From: Chitinophagales bacterium
GTDB lineage: Bacteria; Bacteroidota; Bacteroidia; Chitinophagales; Saprospiraceae
Length of the DNA stretch: 64,000 nucleotides
NCBI GenBank assembly: GCA_017303475.1
Contig: JAFLBO010000020.1
Location: 1-64,000, forward strand
Direction: 5' to 3'
Both the position numbers and the translations under genes were made by a program. The first letter of the stretch is position 1. The number at the start of each line of letters is the position of its first letter. Positions 18,988 to 27,922 of the stretch are shown piece after piece. The notes under the pieces are model-generated. The model saw nothing but the letters and a program-made list of their open reading frames with translations, made no database searches and was not told the origin of the DNA.

Positions 18988-20985
18988 ATGTCTGAATCCA
19001 ATACCTCCATACCCAAAGTACTGTGGCAACCCTCGCTCACCACACAGGAAGATAGCCACCTGAGCCATTTTATCTCTTGGTTGGCCACGGAAAAACAATT
19101 GTTTTTTGAAGATTACACCACGCTCTGGCAATGGAGTACAGAACACCTGGAACTGTTTTGGGAAAGTGTCTGGCAATATTTTCAGATCGAACATTCCGGT
19201 CAGTACCAGAAAGTACTTAGCGGCAATCAAATGCCTGGTTATCAGTGGTTTGAAGGCGCCACCCTCAACTACGCCGAACATGTTTTCCGCCAAAAAACGG
19301 ATACCAGGCCGGCCATTTTATTCCAAAGCGAACGCCATGGCCTCACGGAAATGAGCTGGGCAGAACTCGAAGCGCAAACAGCTGCTCTGTCCGAATATTT
19401 CCGGGAACAAGGCATTCAACCCGGCGACCGCATCGCAGCCTATTTGCCCAACTCCCCACATGCCGTTGTGGCTGTGCTTGCAGCTATGTCGGTAGGCGCA
19501 GTATGGTCAAGTTGTTCTCCGGATTTCGGTGCGGCCAGTGTAGCTGATCGCTTCGCGCAAATCCAGCCGCGCATTTTTATTGCTGTTGATGGCTATGCAT
19601 ATGGTGGAAAATCCTTCGACAAGCGGGAAACCGTGCGCGAAATCTGCCAATTATTGCCCAGTGTGGAACAGGTTGTTTTCATCCCTTACCTCAACGAACA
19701 GGCTGAAATTCAACTTGACAAACCCATCACCCGCTGGCAAGACATCGTCCACCGTCCACCGTCCACCGTCAACCGTCAACCGTTAACCATCAACCGCCTC
19801 CCCTTCTCACACCCACTCTGGATCCTTTATTCTTCCGGCACCACCGGTATTCCAAAAGCCATTGTGCATTCCCATGGCGGCAATTTGCTGGAGCACCTCA
19901 AATATGTACATTTCCATAACGATATAAAGCCTGGCGAACGCTTTTTCTGGTATTCTACCACTGGCTGGATGATGTGGAATTTTACCGTGGGGGCTCTGTT
20001 GGCCGGCGCCACTATTGTATTGTATGATGGCAGTCCGGGCTACCCGGATATGAATGTCTTATGGGAACTTGCAGAAAAAACCGGCATCACACACTTTGGC
20101 ACCAGCGCGCCGTTTCTGGTGAGCTGCATGAAAGCCGGCATTTCGCCGGGCAAACAGTTCGATCTCAGTCGGCTGCGCGGAATCGGCTCTACAGGCTCTC
20201 CACTGCCCCCGGAGGCTTTTGGCTGGGTATACGAACATATTAAAGACGATATCTGGCTTTCCAGCATGGCAGGCGGAACGGATGTTTGCACAGCCTGGGT
20301 GGGCGGTAATCCACTCCTGCCGGTGTACCAGGGCGAAATACAGTGCCGTTGCCTAGGCTGCGCCATGGAAAGCTGGGACGAAGAAGGTCATCCGGTCCCT
20401 GCTGGCGAAGTAGGCGAAATGGTGGTCACCAAACCCATGCCTTCTATGCCGGTGTACTTCTGGGGCGATACCAATGGGGAAAAATACCAGGCGTCCTACT
20501 TTGATCATTATCCGGGCGTTTGGCGGCACGGCGACTGGCTCCAGATTACCGAACGCGATACACTGGTGATTTTGGGTCGCTCGGATGCCACCCTGAACCG
20601 TCAGGGCGTTCGCATTGGCACCGCGGAAATCTACCGGGCGCTGGATCAGATCCCGGAATTAAAAGACACCCTCATCATCAATCTGGAACGGCCCGATGGC
20701 TCCGACTGGATGCCCTTGTTCGTAGCCCTGCAACCCGGACAAACACTCACCGACGAGTTAAAAACCCGCATCAAAACCGCCCTGCGCACGGCATACAGTC
20801 CGCGGCACGTACCAGACGAGATTCTGGAAATTCCGGATGTACCGTACACCATTTCCGGCAAGAAAATGGAAACGCCGGTGAAAAAGGTATTACAGAAAAA
20901 GCCGCTGGATAAGGCATTCAACCGCGATTCAATGCGCAATCCGGAAGCAATGGACTGGTTTATTCAATGGAACGGTGGACGGTAG
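18988..20985 (+). CDS. aacS: acetoacetyl-CoA synthetase
   Basis: This 665-residue acyl-CoA ligase activates acetoacetate with ATP and CoA. The N-terminal acetyl-CoA-synthetase-type domain (MPGYQWFEGATLNYAEHVF), the AMP-binding loop YSSGTTGIPK at about 281-290, WYSTTGWMMWN, the adenylate motif region and the C-terminal lysine-containing PYTISGKKMETPVKK are all present. Length fits the family (about 650), with an extra stretch at residues 254-270 encoded by seven tandem 7-base repeats of the GTCCACC/GTCAACC type. The final residues Gly-Gly-Arg and the TAG stop come from another array of the same repeat. The insertion precedes the AMP-binding loop in what is normally a variable linker, so the enzyme may still be active. 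Confidence 0.93.
   Translation: MSESNTSIPKVLWQPSLTTQEDSHLSHFISWLATEKQLFFEDYTTLWQWSTEHLELFWESVWQYFQIEHSGQYQKVLSGNQMPGYQWFEGATLNYAEHVFRQKTDTRPAILFQSERHGLTEMSWAELEAQTAALSEYFREQGIQPGDRIAAYLPNSPHAVVAVLAAMSVGAVWSSCSPDFGAASVADRFAQIQPRIFIAVDGYAYGGKSFDKRETVREICQLLPSVEQVVFIPYLNEQAEIQLDKPITRWQDIVHRPPSTVNRQPLTINRLPFSHPLWILYSSGTTGIPKAIVHSHGGNLLEHLKYVHFHNDIKPGERFFWYSTTGWMMWNFTVGALLAGATIVLYDGSPGYPDMNVLWELAEKTGITHFGTSAPFLVSCMKAGISPGKQFDLSRLRGIGSTGSPLPPEAFGWVYEHIKDDIWLSSMAGGTDVCTAWVGGNPLLPVYQGEIQCRCLGCAMESWDEEGHPVPAGEVGEMVVTKPMPSMPVYFWGDTNGEKYQASYFDHYPGVWRHGDWLQITERDTLVILGRSDATLNRQGVRIGTAEIYRALDQIPELKDTLIINLERPDGSDWMPLFVALQPGQTLTDELKTRIKTALRTAYSPRHVPDEILEIPDVPYTISGKKMETPVKKVLQKKPLDKAFNRDSMRNPEAMDWFIQWNGGR
19747..19795 (+). 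repeat. seven 7-base repeat units inside the aacS reading frame
   Basis: Units read GTCCACC three times, GTCAACC twice, GTTAACC and ATCAACC, 49 bases in total. The reverse complement of the unit is GGTGGAC, the word that builds the composite palindromes in three intergenic regions of this window. It encodes residues 254-270 (VHRPPSTVNRQPLTINR). Because 49 is not a multiple of three, a flanking change must have kept the frame. Confidence 0.85.
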
Positions 20986-21190
20986 ACGGTGGACGATGGA
21001 CGGTGGACGGTGGACGGTGGACGGTGGACGGTAGACGGTAGACGGTGGACGGTGGGATGATGAACCAAGGGATTGCGTGGGTATTTATAATAACGTGAGT
21101 TGTCATCCCGCGCAGCGGGATGACAACTCACGTTACTATAAATACCCACGCAATCTCATCGTTCCATCGTCCATCTTTCCATCGTTCATC
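20974..21190. repeat. composite palindrome, GGTGGAC family, copy 2
   Basis: Outer 7-base words (GGTGGAC and GGTAGAC) run from the last codons of aacS to about 21055. A near-perfect inverted repeat of about 41 bases follows, 21071-21113 with 21115-21155, carrying GCGTGGGTATTTATA and GTGAGTTGTCATCCC. Diverged words (CATCGTCCATC type) extend to about 21190. The inner loop seen in copies 1 and 3 is missing. It lies between the convergent aacS and the helical-protein gene and could terminate both transcripts. Confidence 0.85.
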
Positions 21191-21200
21191 GTCCTTCGTT

Positions 21201-22604
21201 TCATCTCAATTTTTCCAGCAGCCACTCCTTCTCAGCTACCTGTTTCTCGTTTTGAAGGTCTTGCAGGAAAGAGTTACGGGCCGCCTGATCTCCGGGAGGT
21301 AGTTTGAGTAAACGCTGGGTATACCGCACAAAATTCAGGTTCAAATCCCGGTGATAACCCAGGTTTTTCTGGCGATTCAACAGGCTACCGAAACTTTGCA
21401 ACACTGATTCCAGCGCAGAAAACTCATCCAGTTCCACATAACTGCGCACCAGCATGCGGCGGGCGTGCAGGCTGTTGAGCGGGTCGTCCAGATCTACCTG
21501 TTGCAGCAGTGGCATGGCCTGAGCATAGTTGCCCCTTTCAAAATACAGAAATGCCCTGTTGTACAGGTAGGTGTTCTCGCGCTCGCGCGGGTGCAAGGCT
21601 GCGCGTTGTTGCTCGATGAATTGTTCGGTCCAGGCGTGCTCGCCCAGTGCCGCCCCGATACGGATGATATTTTTATAGGTAAAACTGGACAAAATGCCGT
21701 TTTCCATCAAAAATCCGCGTTCCAGGGCCAGGCGGTACACTTCAAAAGCTTCGCGGATAAAGGCTTTATGGCCTGCGTTCATGCGACGGATGCAGCCATT
21801 GATGACCATCAGGTAGAGACCGCGCATTTCCTCCTGGCCAAATTGTTTTTCATGTCGCACGAGCAACGATTTTACCTGCTCAAACGCATCCTGATCCTCC
21901 GGCGATTGCAGCATCCGGTAGGTGTGGTAGTACACAGCTACAGCAGGCGATTGGATCAGACTGCCTTTTTCCACCACACTGATCACGGCATCCAGGAGTT
22001 CCATTTGGTACGATTGACCGGCTACAGCCTGGTGCATGAGCGCCGAACAGCCATGGCGCAGCATTTCCGACACATAAAAGGCCGTGAGTTCGTCTGGCAA
22101 AGGCTGGAGGTTGAGTTTGGCGGAGCGTTCGTGGCGGGCTTTGAATTCCAGTTTTTCCTGTTGGATATGGTATTGCCGGAAGTGGTGCCGGGCATCGCGA
22201 ATGGGGCGTTTTTCAGCATCGGTGTCTGCTTTTTTTATGGCTTTATCGAACAGTTTATCCAGGCCGCGGCGGCGCAGGGCGCTTACCAGATAGCGCTGGG
22301 TATCGTCCGGATCGGATTGCCATTCCTGCAAGGCGAGAAATTGCCGGTAGGCATCCAGCGTGTACGACATCAGGTGGCGGAGTTTGCTATTATCGTATGC
22401 TTTTCCGGGATATGCCGCGTCAAAAAGAGTTTCGGGGGAGAAAATTTCCGGTCCGGGGCGATCGGCATGGGTAGTCAGATACCGGCACAGGAGGATCATC
22501 TCCGGGCGCCGGTTGAACAGCGGGCAGGCTACAAAATCAGCGAACGCCAGCCGATCTTTGGGAGAAAGTTGGCGAATAGCGCGGGTAAGGAGGGAGGAAA
22601 TCAT
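21201..22604 (-). CDS. helical-repeat protein of unknown function
   Basis: I do not recognise a named family. The 467-residue product is soluble, with no signal peptide or membrane segment, and is rich in amphipathic helices of TPR or HEAT style (for example YLYNRAFLYFERGNYAQAMP, which reads as a TPR helix pair). The start at 22604 (MISSLLTRAIRQLSPKDRLA) is chosen over upstream in-frame codons because a good promoter lies at 22629-22658. The text FADFVACPLFNRRPEMILL near the N-terminus looks like a conserved family signature. A role as a scaffold or regulator is only a guess. Confidence 0.75.
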   Translation of the reverse strand: MISSLLTRAIRQLSPKDRLAFADFVACPLFNRRPEMILLCRYLTTHADRPGPEIFSPETLFDAAYPGKAYDNSKLRHLMSYTLDAYRQFLALQEWQSDPDDTQRYLVSALRRRGLDKLFDKAIKKADTDAEKRPIRDARHHFRQYHIQQEKLEFKARHERSAKLNLQPLPDELTAFYVSEMLRHGCSALMHQAVAGQSYQMELLDAVISVVEKGSLIQSPAVAVYYHTYRMLQSPEDQDAFEQVKSLLVRHEKQFGQEEMRGLYLMVINGCIRRMNAGHKAFIREAFEVYRLALERGFLMENGILSSFTYKNIIRIGAALGEHAWTEQFIEQQRAALHPRERENTYLYNRAFLYFERGNYAQAMPLLQQVDLDDPLNSLHARRMLVRSYVELDEFSALESVLQSFGSLLNRQKNLGYHRDLNLNFVRYTQRLLKLPPGDQAARNSFLQDLQNEKQVAEKEWLLEKLR

Positions 22605-22628
22605 GGAAGGATCAAGGATTAATTTCGA

Positions 22629-22658
22629 CAAAAATAAATTTAATAATTTGATTATCAA
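22629..22658 (-). promoter_or_regulatory. Bacteroidota-type promoter for the helical-repeat gene
   Basis: Read on the minus strand, TTG (22658-22656), a 19-base spacer and TATTTTTG (22636-22629) match the TTG/TAnnTTTG consensus. Transcription would begin near 22622, about 18 bases before the ATG at 22604. Confidence 0.6.
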
Positions 22659-22701
22659 TATTTTATTAAAAATAAAATTCGACTTTAGTACATTTTTTTA
22701 T

Positions 22702-22732
22702 TTGGAGGCCTCTGTAAACAGTTGGACTTTTG
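22702..22732 (+). promoter_or_regulatory. probable promoter for the two-composition T9SS gene
   Basis: TTG at 22702-22704, a 20-base spacer and GACTTTTG at 22725-22732 match the consensus at all but one position of the -7 element. The ATG lies about 40 bases downstream at 22774. It is divergent to the promoter at 22629-22658. Confidence 0.5.
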
Positions 22733-22773
22733 AGTCAAGAAACTTTCAATCCGCACCTAAAATGACAATGCAT

Positions 22774-25700
22774 ATGAAAAGGCTACTGACGATTCTAGGG
22801 TTATGCTTTCTGACAAACCTGTTGCACGCGCAGGATGGATTTTGGCAGGAGTTAAAGAGCCCGTATGGAGGTGACATGAATATCATACCAACTTCCACAT
22901 CCACCATATTTGCTACATCCTCTGTTTCCCAAAAAGTGTTCCGTTCTGATGATTATGGAAGGAACTGGCTCCAAGTCCAAATAACAAAAGCTGATACCTC
23001 TTATGCAGGAATTCCAGAATTAGTTATAGCTCCTTCAGGTAGATTTTACCAAATTCTAAGATATTCAACAGGTAATTTGATTTCCCAAAAGCTATACACA
23101 TCCTTTAATGATGGGCAAACTTGGGAATTACAGCTTGATACTTGTCCTGTAAATAGAATATTTGCGTTGCCTTCAGGGACTTTACTAGGAATTCAAGAAA
23201 ACACCATAAATGGTGACTATCTATATAGATCTTCCGATCATGGTATTACTTGGAATCTAGTATATAACGATCCATCCGGTAATATATTTACCGTTACTGG
23301 CAACTACATTCATGCAATAAACGGAGGCAAGGCAATTATTTCCTCCAGACAGTTAAAGGATCTAATTATTACAGAGAATGATGGAATATCATGGACTTCT
23401 GGTAGAAGTTTATTCGCGAATTTTAACACAAACTTTATTTTATCAAGTGGTACTATTTTAAGTCTTAGGCGAAGTTCATTTAATCCTGAAATATTCAAAT
23501 CAACAGATGGAGGAACAACCTGGACAAATCTCGATTTTAATTTTGACTTGAATGATAATCCATCTGGCCTTATTGAACTAAATTCAGGGAAGCTATTACT
23601 TGCAACCGACAAACATTTATACACATCTGTGGATGAAGGTACAAACTGGGTCAAAAAGGACGATCATTATACCGATGCTCATAAATTCCCAATGCTCTAC
23701 CCCTTGGATAATGGCGACATTTTAGGTGTCGACCGATATACCCTTGTTAGGTCATCAAATGAGGGGCAAGATTGGTCTATATCGTCCACTGGTTTGAACC
23801 ATAGTTATATGCTTGACTTAATAGTCTTTGATCAAAATAATTTTCTGTGCATCACCCCCTACGGATTGTGGTCGACTTCAAACACAAGTGATTCCTGGGA
23901 GTTATTGCTTGTAGATACCTCAAGAATTCTTCCTCATGCTTACTCCCAAATTGTGGCAATCAATTCAGATAGCTTCGCCGTAGCAATGGGCGATGACATT
24001 TGGGCTACGACAGATCATGGTCAAAACTTCATTAATATTTCTCCTCCTGGAGGTAATATTAATGGTGAAATTTACCTTACGTCAAATGGCTCAATAGTTT
24101 GTTCCAATCCCCAAGGAGTTCAGATATCCAGCCAATTCACCGGAAACTGGATTTTACTATTACCTAATTTTCAAGTTAAACAATTTTCGGAGCATCAACC
24201 TTCAGGAAAGTGGTTTATAGTGGCAATCCCGGATTCCATACCCTTTGCAAAACCTGCTCTTTTAACAAGCGTCGATCATGGACTTACTTGGATGGAGGTT
24301 AGCTTCTTTAATCAACCCGGGCTTTACTTTGCAAATTTGCGCACAGATAACAGTCATAAGGTTTACGTAACAGATTTAATAAATTCTACACCTCGAATAT
24401 CCATTTCCGAAAACGGTGGATTAAACTGGAAGCACCAAATTGTACCCCATACTTTTGCCAATGGAACCTTTGATTTAAATGCTATGGGGCACATATTTGC
24501 CTCAATTAGTCTACCGACTGAGCAGATTCTATCAAGTACTGATCAAGGGTCAAGTTGGTATTTGTTGCCCGCATTTAAAAAAATTCAAACCTATAAAACG
24601 CTTATAGCAGGTGGATATATTTATTCAATAAGTTCGACTGGATATCTTATTCGTTCAACCAAATCCACCGAATCCGGCGCCTACATCCACGCTACCGTAA
24701 ACCGCGATGCAGACCTCGATTGCAGCACGCCGGACGCACAGGAGCCTTTGAAAAACTGGAACATTACGGTGAGTGGTGAAGAAGACTATTATGGCACCAC
24801 CGGTGAGAATGGTTATTGTTCCTTTTATCTCGACACTACTGTTTACTCCGTAAAAACCCGAGTTCCACAGGCGCTTTGGTGGTCGCTGTGCGATTCCGTT
24901 CAAACGGTAGAGGCTACCCAGCCCATGGGCAGCGATACAGTTCGTTTCGTGGCCCTACCATTAGCAGAATGCCCGCTCATGTCGGTAAATGTGGCCGTGC
25001 CCATGTTGCGCAGATGCTTCAACAATGAAGTTTTTGTCAATTATTGCAACCAGGGCACCGAGCCAGCTGATAGCGCCTGGGTGGATGTGATGCTGGATGA
25101 ATACCTGACTTTCATCTCTTCTGCACAGGCTCATGAATCCCTGGGTAATAACATCTACCGGTTTTATGTTGGCGATGTCAACAGCGGTGATTGCGGCGAT
25201 TTCAACCTGACGGTGTATGTCAGTTGCGACTCCACCGTACTGGGGCAAACACACTGTGTAGGCGCGCACGGCTTCCCGGACACGCTTTGCACCCCTACCC
25301 CCAACTGGTCGGGCGCCAATATTGAAGCCAGTGTGGTTTGCCAGGACACCCTGATACAACTCAAACTGGAAAACACTGGCCAGGCGCCCTCCAGCACCCT
25401 GGAATACATCATTATTGAAGACGATGTGGTGTTGTTTACCGGACAAAAATCCTACGCACCGGGAGAATCTATCCTGATGGATTACGACGCCAACGGCAGC
25501 ACCTGGCGTATTGAATCCATGCAGGAACCGGGGCACCCGTTCTCTTTCCTGGCGCTGGCCTTTGAGGAAGGATGCGGCGGTTTTGAAAGCCTGGGCTTTA
25601 TCAATCAGTTCCCGGTGAATGGGATCAGTCCTTCCTGGCATCGCGTATGTGTGGAAAACATCGGCTCCTTTGATCCCAACGACAAACAAGGTTTCCCTAC

Positions 25701-26379
25701 CGGTGTGGGCGAAGACCACAACATCAGACCCGGGCAGGAACTGGAATACCTGATTCGGTTCCAGAATACGGGTACTGATACAGCCTTTACCGTGATGATC
25801 CGGGATACGTTGTCTGCTTTTCTGGACCCGGCCAGCGTTCGTCCGGGCGCCAGCAGTCATGCCTATACCTGGTCGCTCAGCGGCGAAGGCGTGATCACCT
25901 TCACATTCAACAATATCCATTTGCCCGATTCCAATATCAACGAACCGGCCTCGCATGGATTTGTACAGTTCCGCATTGCCCAGCAAACTAACCTGCCACT
26001 TGGAAGTGTGATCGAAAACGACGCTGCCATCTATTTTGATTTCAACGACCCGATCATTACCAATACCACCTGGCATACCTTGTATAAAAGTCCACTCATG
26101 TTGGCTACTTACGAAGCAGGCCATAACCGCACGCAGCAAAGTCTGGAAATTTGGCCCAATCCGGTCAAAGATCAAACCAATGTGCGTTTGAAAGACGCCA
26201 GCGCGGGGAGCAAAAGGGTGAATCTGTACAATAGTACAGGACAAATCCTGCAATCCCTCCACTTCACAGGACAAGAAACCAAATTAAAATGCTCGTCCCT
26301 CGCCCAGGGACAATATTGGATTCAGGTAACAGATGTACAGGGAAGAACCTTGGGCAGTTCGGTGCTGGTGAAGGAATAA
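22774..26379 (+). CDS. large T9SS-secreted protein, propeller-like N-terminus and DUF7619-like C-terminus
   Basis: The start at 22774 gives a signal peptide (MKRLLTILGLCFLTNLLHA) and a product of about 1201 residues. Residues about 25-620 contain repeated Asp-box-like units (SDDYGRNW, SSDHGITW, STDGGTTW, SVDEGTNW, SVDHGLTW), as in sialidase or VPS10-type propellers. Residues about 630-1110 hold a carboxypeptidase-regulatory-like unit and a DUF11/DUF7619-type region (FDPNDKQGFP, ELEYLIRFQNTGTDTA, ENDAAIYFDFNDPIITNT). A T9SS sorting tail ends the protein (EIWPNPVKDQTNVRLKD to LGSSVLVKE). The DNA encoding the first half is strikingly AT-rich and the second half is not, with a sharp change near 24655. 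This looks like a domain swap onto a resident secretion module. Function is probably adhesion or surface binding; no enzyme motif is evident. Confidence 0.85.
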   Translation: MKRLLTILGLCFLTNLLHAQDGFWQELKSPYGGDMNIIPTSTSTIFATSSVSQKVFRSDDYGRNWLQVQITKADTSYAGIPELVIAPSGRFYQILRYSTGNLISQKLYTSFNDGQTWELQLDTCPVNRIFALPSGTLLGIQENTINGDYLYRSSDHGITWNLVYNDPSGNIFTVTGNYIHAINGGKAIISSRQLKDLIITENDGISWTSGRSLFANFNTNFILSSGTILSLRRSSFNPEIFKSTDGGTTWTNLDFNFDLNDNPSGLIELNSGKLLLATDKHLYTSVDEGTNWVKKDDHYTDAHKFPMLYPLDNGDILGVDRYTLVRSSNEGQDWSISSTGLNHSYMLDLIVFDQNNFLCITPYGLWSTSNTSDSWELLLVDTSRILPHAYSQIVAINSDSFAVAMGDDIWATTDHGQNFINISPPGGNINGEIYLTSNGSIVCSNPQGVQISSQFTGNWILLLPNFQVKQFSEHQPSGKWFIVAIPDSIPFAKPALLTSVDHGLTWMEVSFFNQPGLYFANLRTDNSHKVYVTDLINSTPRISISENGGLNWKHQIVPHTFANGTFDLNAMGHIFASISLPTEQILSSTDQGSSWYLLPAFKKIQTYKTLIAGGYIYSISSTGYLIRSTKSTESGAYIHATVNRDADLDCSTPDAQEPLKNWNITVSGEEDYYGTTGENGYCSFYLDTTVYSVKTRVPQALWWSLCDSVQTVEATQPMGSDTVRFVALPLAECPLMSVNVAVPMLRRCFNNEVFVNYCNQGTEPADSAWVDVMLDEYLTFISSAQAHESLGNNIYRFYVGDVNSGDCGDFNLTVYVSCDSTVLGQTHCVGAHGFPDTLCTPTPNWSGANIEASVVCQDTLIQLKLENTGQAPSSTLEYIIIEDDVVLFTGQKSYAPGESILMDYDANGSTWRIESMQEPGHPFSFLALAFEEGCGGFESLGFINQFPVNGISPSWHRVCVENIGSFDPNDKQGFPTGVGEDHNIRPGQELEYLIRFQNTGTDTAFTVMIRDTLSAFLDPASVRPGASSHAYTWSLSGEGVITFTFNNIHLPDSNINEPASHGFVQFRIAQQTNLPLGSVIENDAAIYFDFNDPIITNTTWHTLYKSPLMLATYEAGHNRTQQSLEIWPNPVKDQTNVRLKDASAGSKRVNLYNSTGQILQSLHFTGQETKLKCSSLAQGQYWIQVTDVQGRTLGSSVLVKE

Positions 26380-26445
26380 GAATTGAGGCGGATAAACACA
26401 AAAACTACTTTTTATTAGAGGATGGCTCAAGGGGGGGGGTACCAT

Positions 26446-26532
26446 GGAGTCTGAGAGAAGCAGAGGGCTTGAACTGAGAGTCTCACTTTGAGTGAGACTC
26501 TCAGTTCAAGCCCTCTGCTTCTCTCAGACTCC
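26446..26532. terminator. perfect 42-bp hairpin between convergent genes
   Basis: Arms 26446-26487 and 26491-26532 are exact reverse complements over 42 bases with a 3-base loop (TTG). It lies between the convergent T9SS gene and the NAD(P)-binding gene and could act as a bidirectional terminator, although no T tract follows. A run of nine or ten G residues lies at about 26431-26439. Confidence 0.7.
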
Positions 26533-26546
26533 GCGGTGAAACCACC

Positions 26547-27185
26547 TCAAATTTCCTCATTCTCCAGCACCAATACTCCTTCCACATTTCGGTTGGCGGC
26601 AGCAACGAGCGCTGCTGCAACAGCCGAGGCCTGAACTCCCCGATAACGTTTGGGAATGATGGGCCTGAGCAACTGAGCCAGGAAAATGCCAATTTTTTCG
26701 CCTAACCGGAATTCGGTCCGGTTGCCCAACAGGAAAGACGGCCGAACGATCACCAGACTGGGGAAGCCGAGCATTTTCAGTTTCTCTTCCAACTCACCTT
26801 TCACGCGGAGGTAAAAAGTAGATGATTTGGCATCTGTGCCAACGGAAGATACCAAAAAATACCCCCGCACACCATTCTGCCGGGCTAAACGACCAATTTC
26901 GTAGGGATAAATACCATCAATGCGATGTTGTACCTCCTTCGAGCCTGCTTTCTTGATGGTGGTGCCCAGCGCGCAAAACAACTCATCGCCCTGAATTTTG
27001 GCAGGATCCGGATGATCAAAATCCAGGATCTCCTGTCGCAATTTCGGGTGGTTGATATCCAGTGGACGTCTCACCAGGGCTACTACTTCCCGATAGGCCG
27101 GATAATCCAGCAATTGCTGCAACAAATGACCACCTACCAGTCCGCTGGCGCCGATGATGAGGGCTGTTTTATTTTGATTGGTCAT
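26547..27185 (-). CDS. NAD(P)-binding Rossmann-fold protein, HTATIP2/YwnB-like
   Basis: This 212-residue cytosolic protein has the nucleotide-binding motif GASGLVGGHLLQQLL at about 13-27 and FFCALGT-type sequence (DELFCALGTTIKKAGSKE), YFLVSSVGTDAKSSTFYLRV with the Tyr/Lys-like pair, and RPSFLLGNR. These fit the atypical short-chain dehydrogenase group that includes HTATIP2/CC3-like oxidoreductases. The substrate is unknown. The ATG and second codon (ATGACC) are part of an array of the repeat ATGACCACTAA, so the start codon lies within the repeat. Confidence 0.82.
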   Translation of the reverse strand: MTNQNKTALIIGASGLVGGHLLQQLLDYPAYREVVALVRRPLDINHPKLRQEILDFDHPDPAKIQGDELFCALGTTIKKAGSKEVQHRIDGIYPYEIGRLARQNGVRGYFLVSSVGTDAKSSTFYLRVKGELEEKLKMLGFPSLVIVRPSFLLGNRTEFRLGEKIGIFLAQLLRPIIPKRYRGVQASAVAAALVAAANRNVEGVLVLENEEI

Positions 27186-27268
27186 TTAGTGGTCATTTAG
27201 TGGTCATTGGGGGTCATTTAGTGGTCATTTAGTGGTCATTGGGAGTCATTTAGGCGTCATTTGGGGGG
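27175..27268. repeat. single-arm GGTCATTT array that includes a start codon
   Basis: Units such as GGTCATTTAGT and GGTCATTGGGG repeat about eight times from the start codon of the preceding gene rightward. On the minus strand the unit reads ATGACC, so each unit contains an ATG; the last one is the start codon used at 27185. The opposite arm is absent here but present in the copy at 36331-36571. Confidence 0.75.
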
Positions 27269-27494
27269 CATTGGGGGGGGGGAGATTAAAGCAGATGCCA
27301 GGCCGAACGACTTCTGCGAAATCTGTGGGAAACCTATCAAACGTGAGTAGGAAACCCTTAAAACGTGAGTATCTATTTTGGAAAGCGAATATGAGGTTTC
27401 GCACAGATTTCACACAGATTTTTTGCACAGATATTACACAGATAACATTCAGCCTGGCAAGAGCTTTGCTACGCTCAATATAACATCCCCAACC
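27269..27494. repeat. repeat-rich gap with a CACAGATTTC array
   Basis: A G-rich run (about 27272-27284), two copies of AAACGTGAGTA (about 27339-27371) and a single-arm array of CACAGATTTC/CACAGATATT words (27401-27445) fill the gap. The last array belongs to the same family as the large palindrome at 61987-62104. No gene is visible here. Confidence 0.65.
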
Positions 27495-27845
27495 CTATTG
27501 CTTCACTGCCGGACGGTCGTAGTGACAACAATCATGCAGTTTCTTGTACACTTTATCTTCGGCGCGAACCTTATCCGTATCGTGTCCAACCGCCGCTACT
27601 GCCTGATGAATTTTGGTGGGTTTCACTTTGTTTGCATCAAAATGCACCGTCAGTATTTTACTGTCTACATCCCAATCGGCAAAGGTCACGCCTTCAATTT
27701 TGGCAGCTTTTTCAATGCGTTTTTCACACATGCCGCAATTGCCATACACTTTGAATTTGGTGGTCATAGCCTCCGTTGCCGGCGTCTGCGCCTGTGCAAA
27801 CATGAAGCTGAACATGAATATGCTGAAAAAAAGAATCTGTTTCAT
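27495..27845 (-). CDS. periplasmic heavy-metal-associated (HMA) protein
   Basis: The 116-residue product has a signal peptide (MKQILFFSIFMFSFMFAQA), then a single HMA ferredoxin-like domain with the metal-binding pair Cys37-x-x-Cys40 in GNCGMCEKRIE, and a C-terminal CCHYDR sequence that could add further metal ligands. HMA domains bind copper, zinc or other soft metals. The gene is the last of a minus-strand group with a TonB-dependent receptor and a HYC_CC_PP-like protein, so it probably binds metal in the periplasm. The metal is not defined; copper is the usual guess. Confidence 0.88.
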   Translation of the reverse strand: MKQILFFSIFMFSFMFAQAQTPATEAMTTKFKVYGNCGMCEKRIEKAAKIEGVTFADWDVDSKILTVHFDANKVKPTKIHQAVAAVGHDTDKVRAEDKVYKKLHDCCHYDRPAVKQ

Positions 27846-27922
27846 GATGAAAAAATTTAATGGTGAAAAAATTCAAACCTTTCAAACCCCTCAAACCTTC
27901 GGCGGCTAAACCCGCCGCTACA

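Noticed and set aside
24961..26274. 437-residue minus-strand frame opposite the two-composition gene
   Set aside because: Antisense shadow of the DUF7619/T9SS region, with no family signature.
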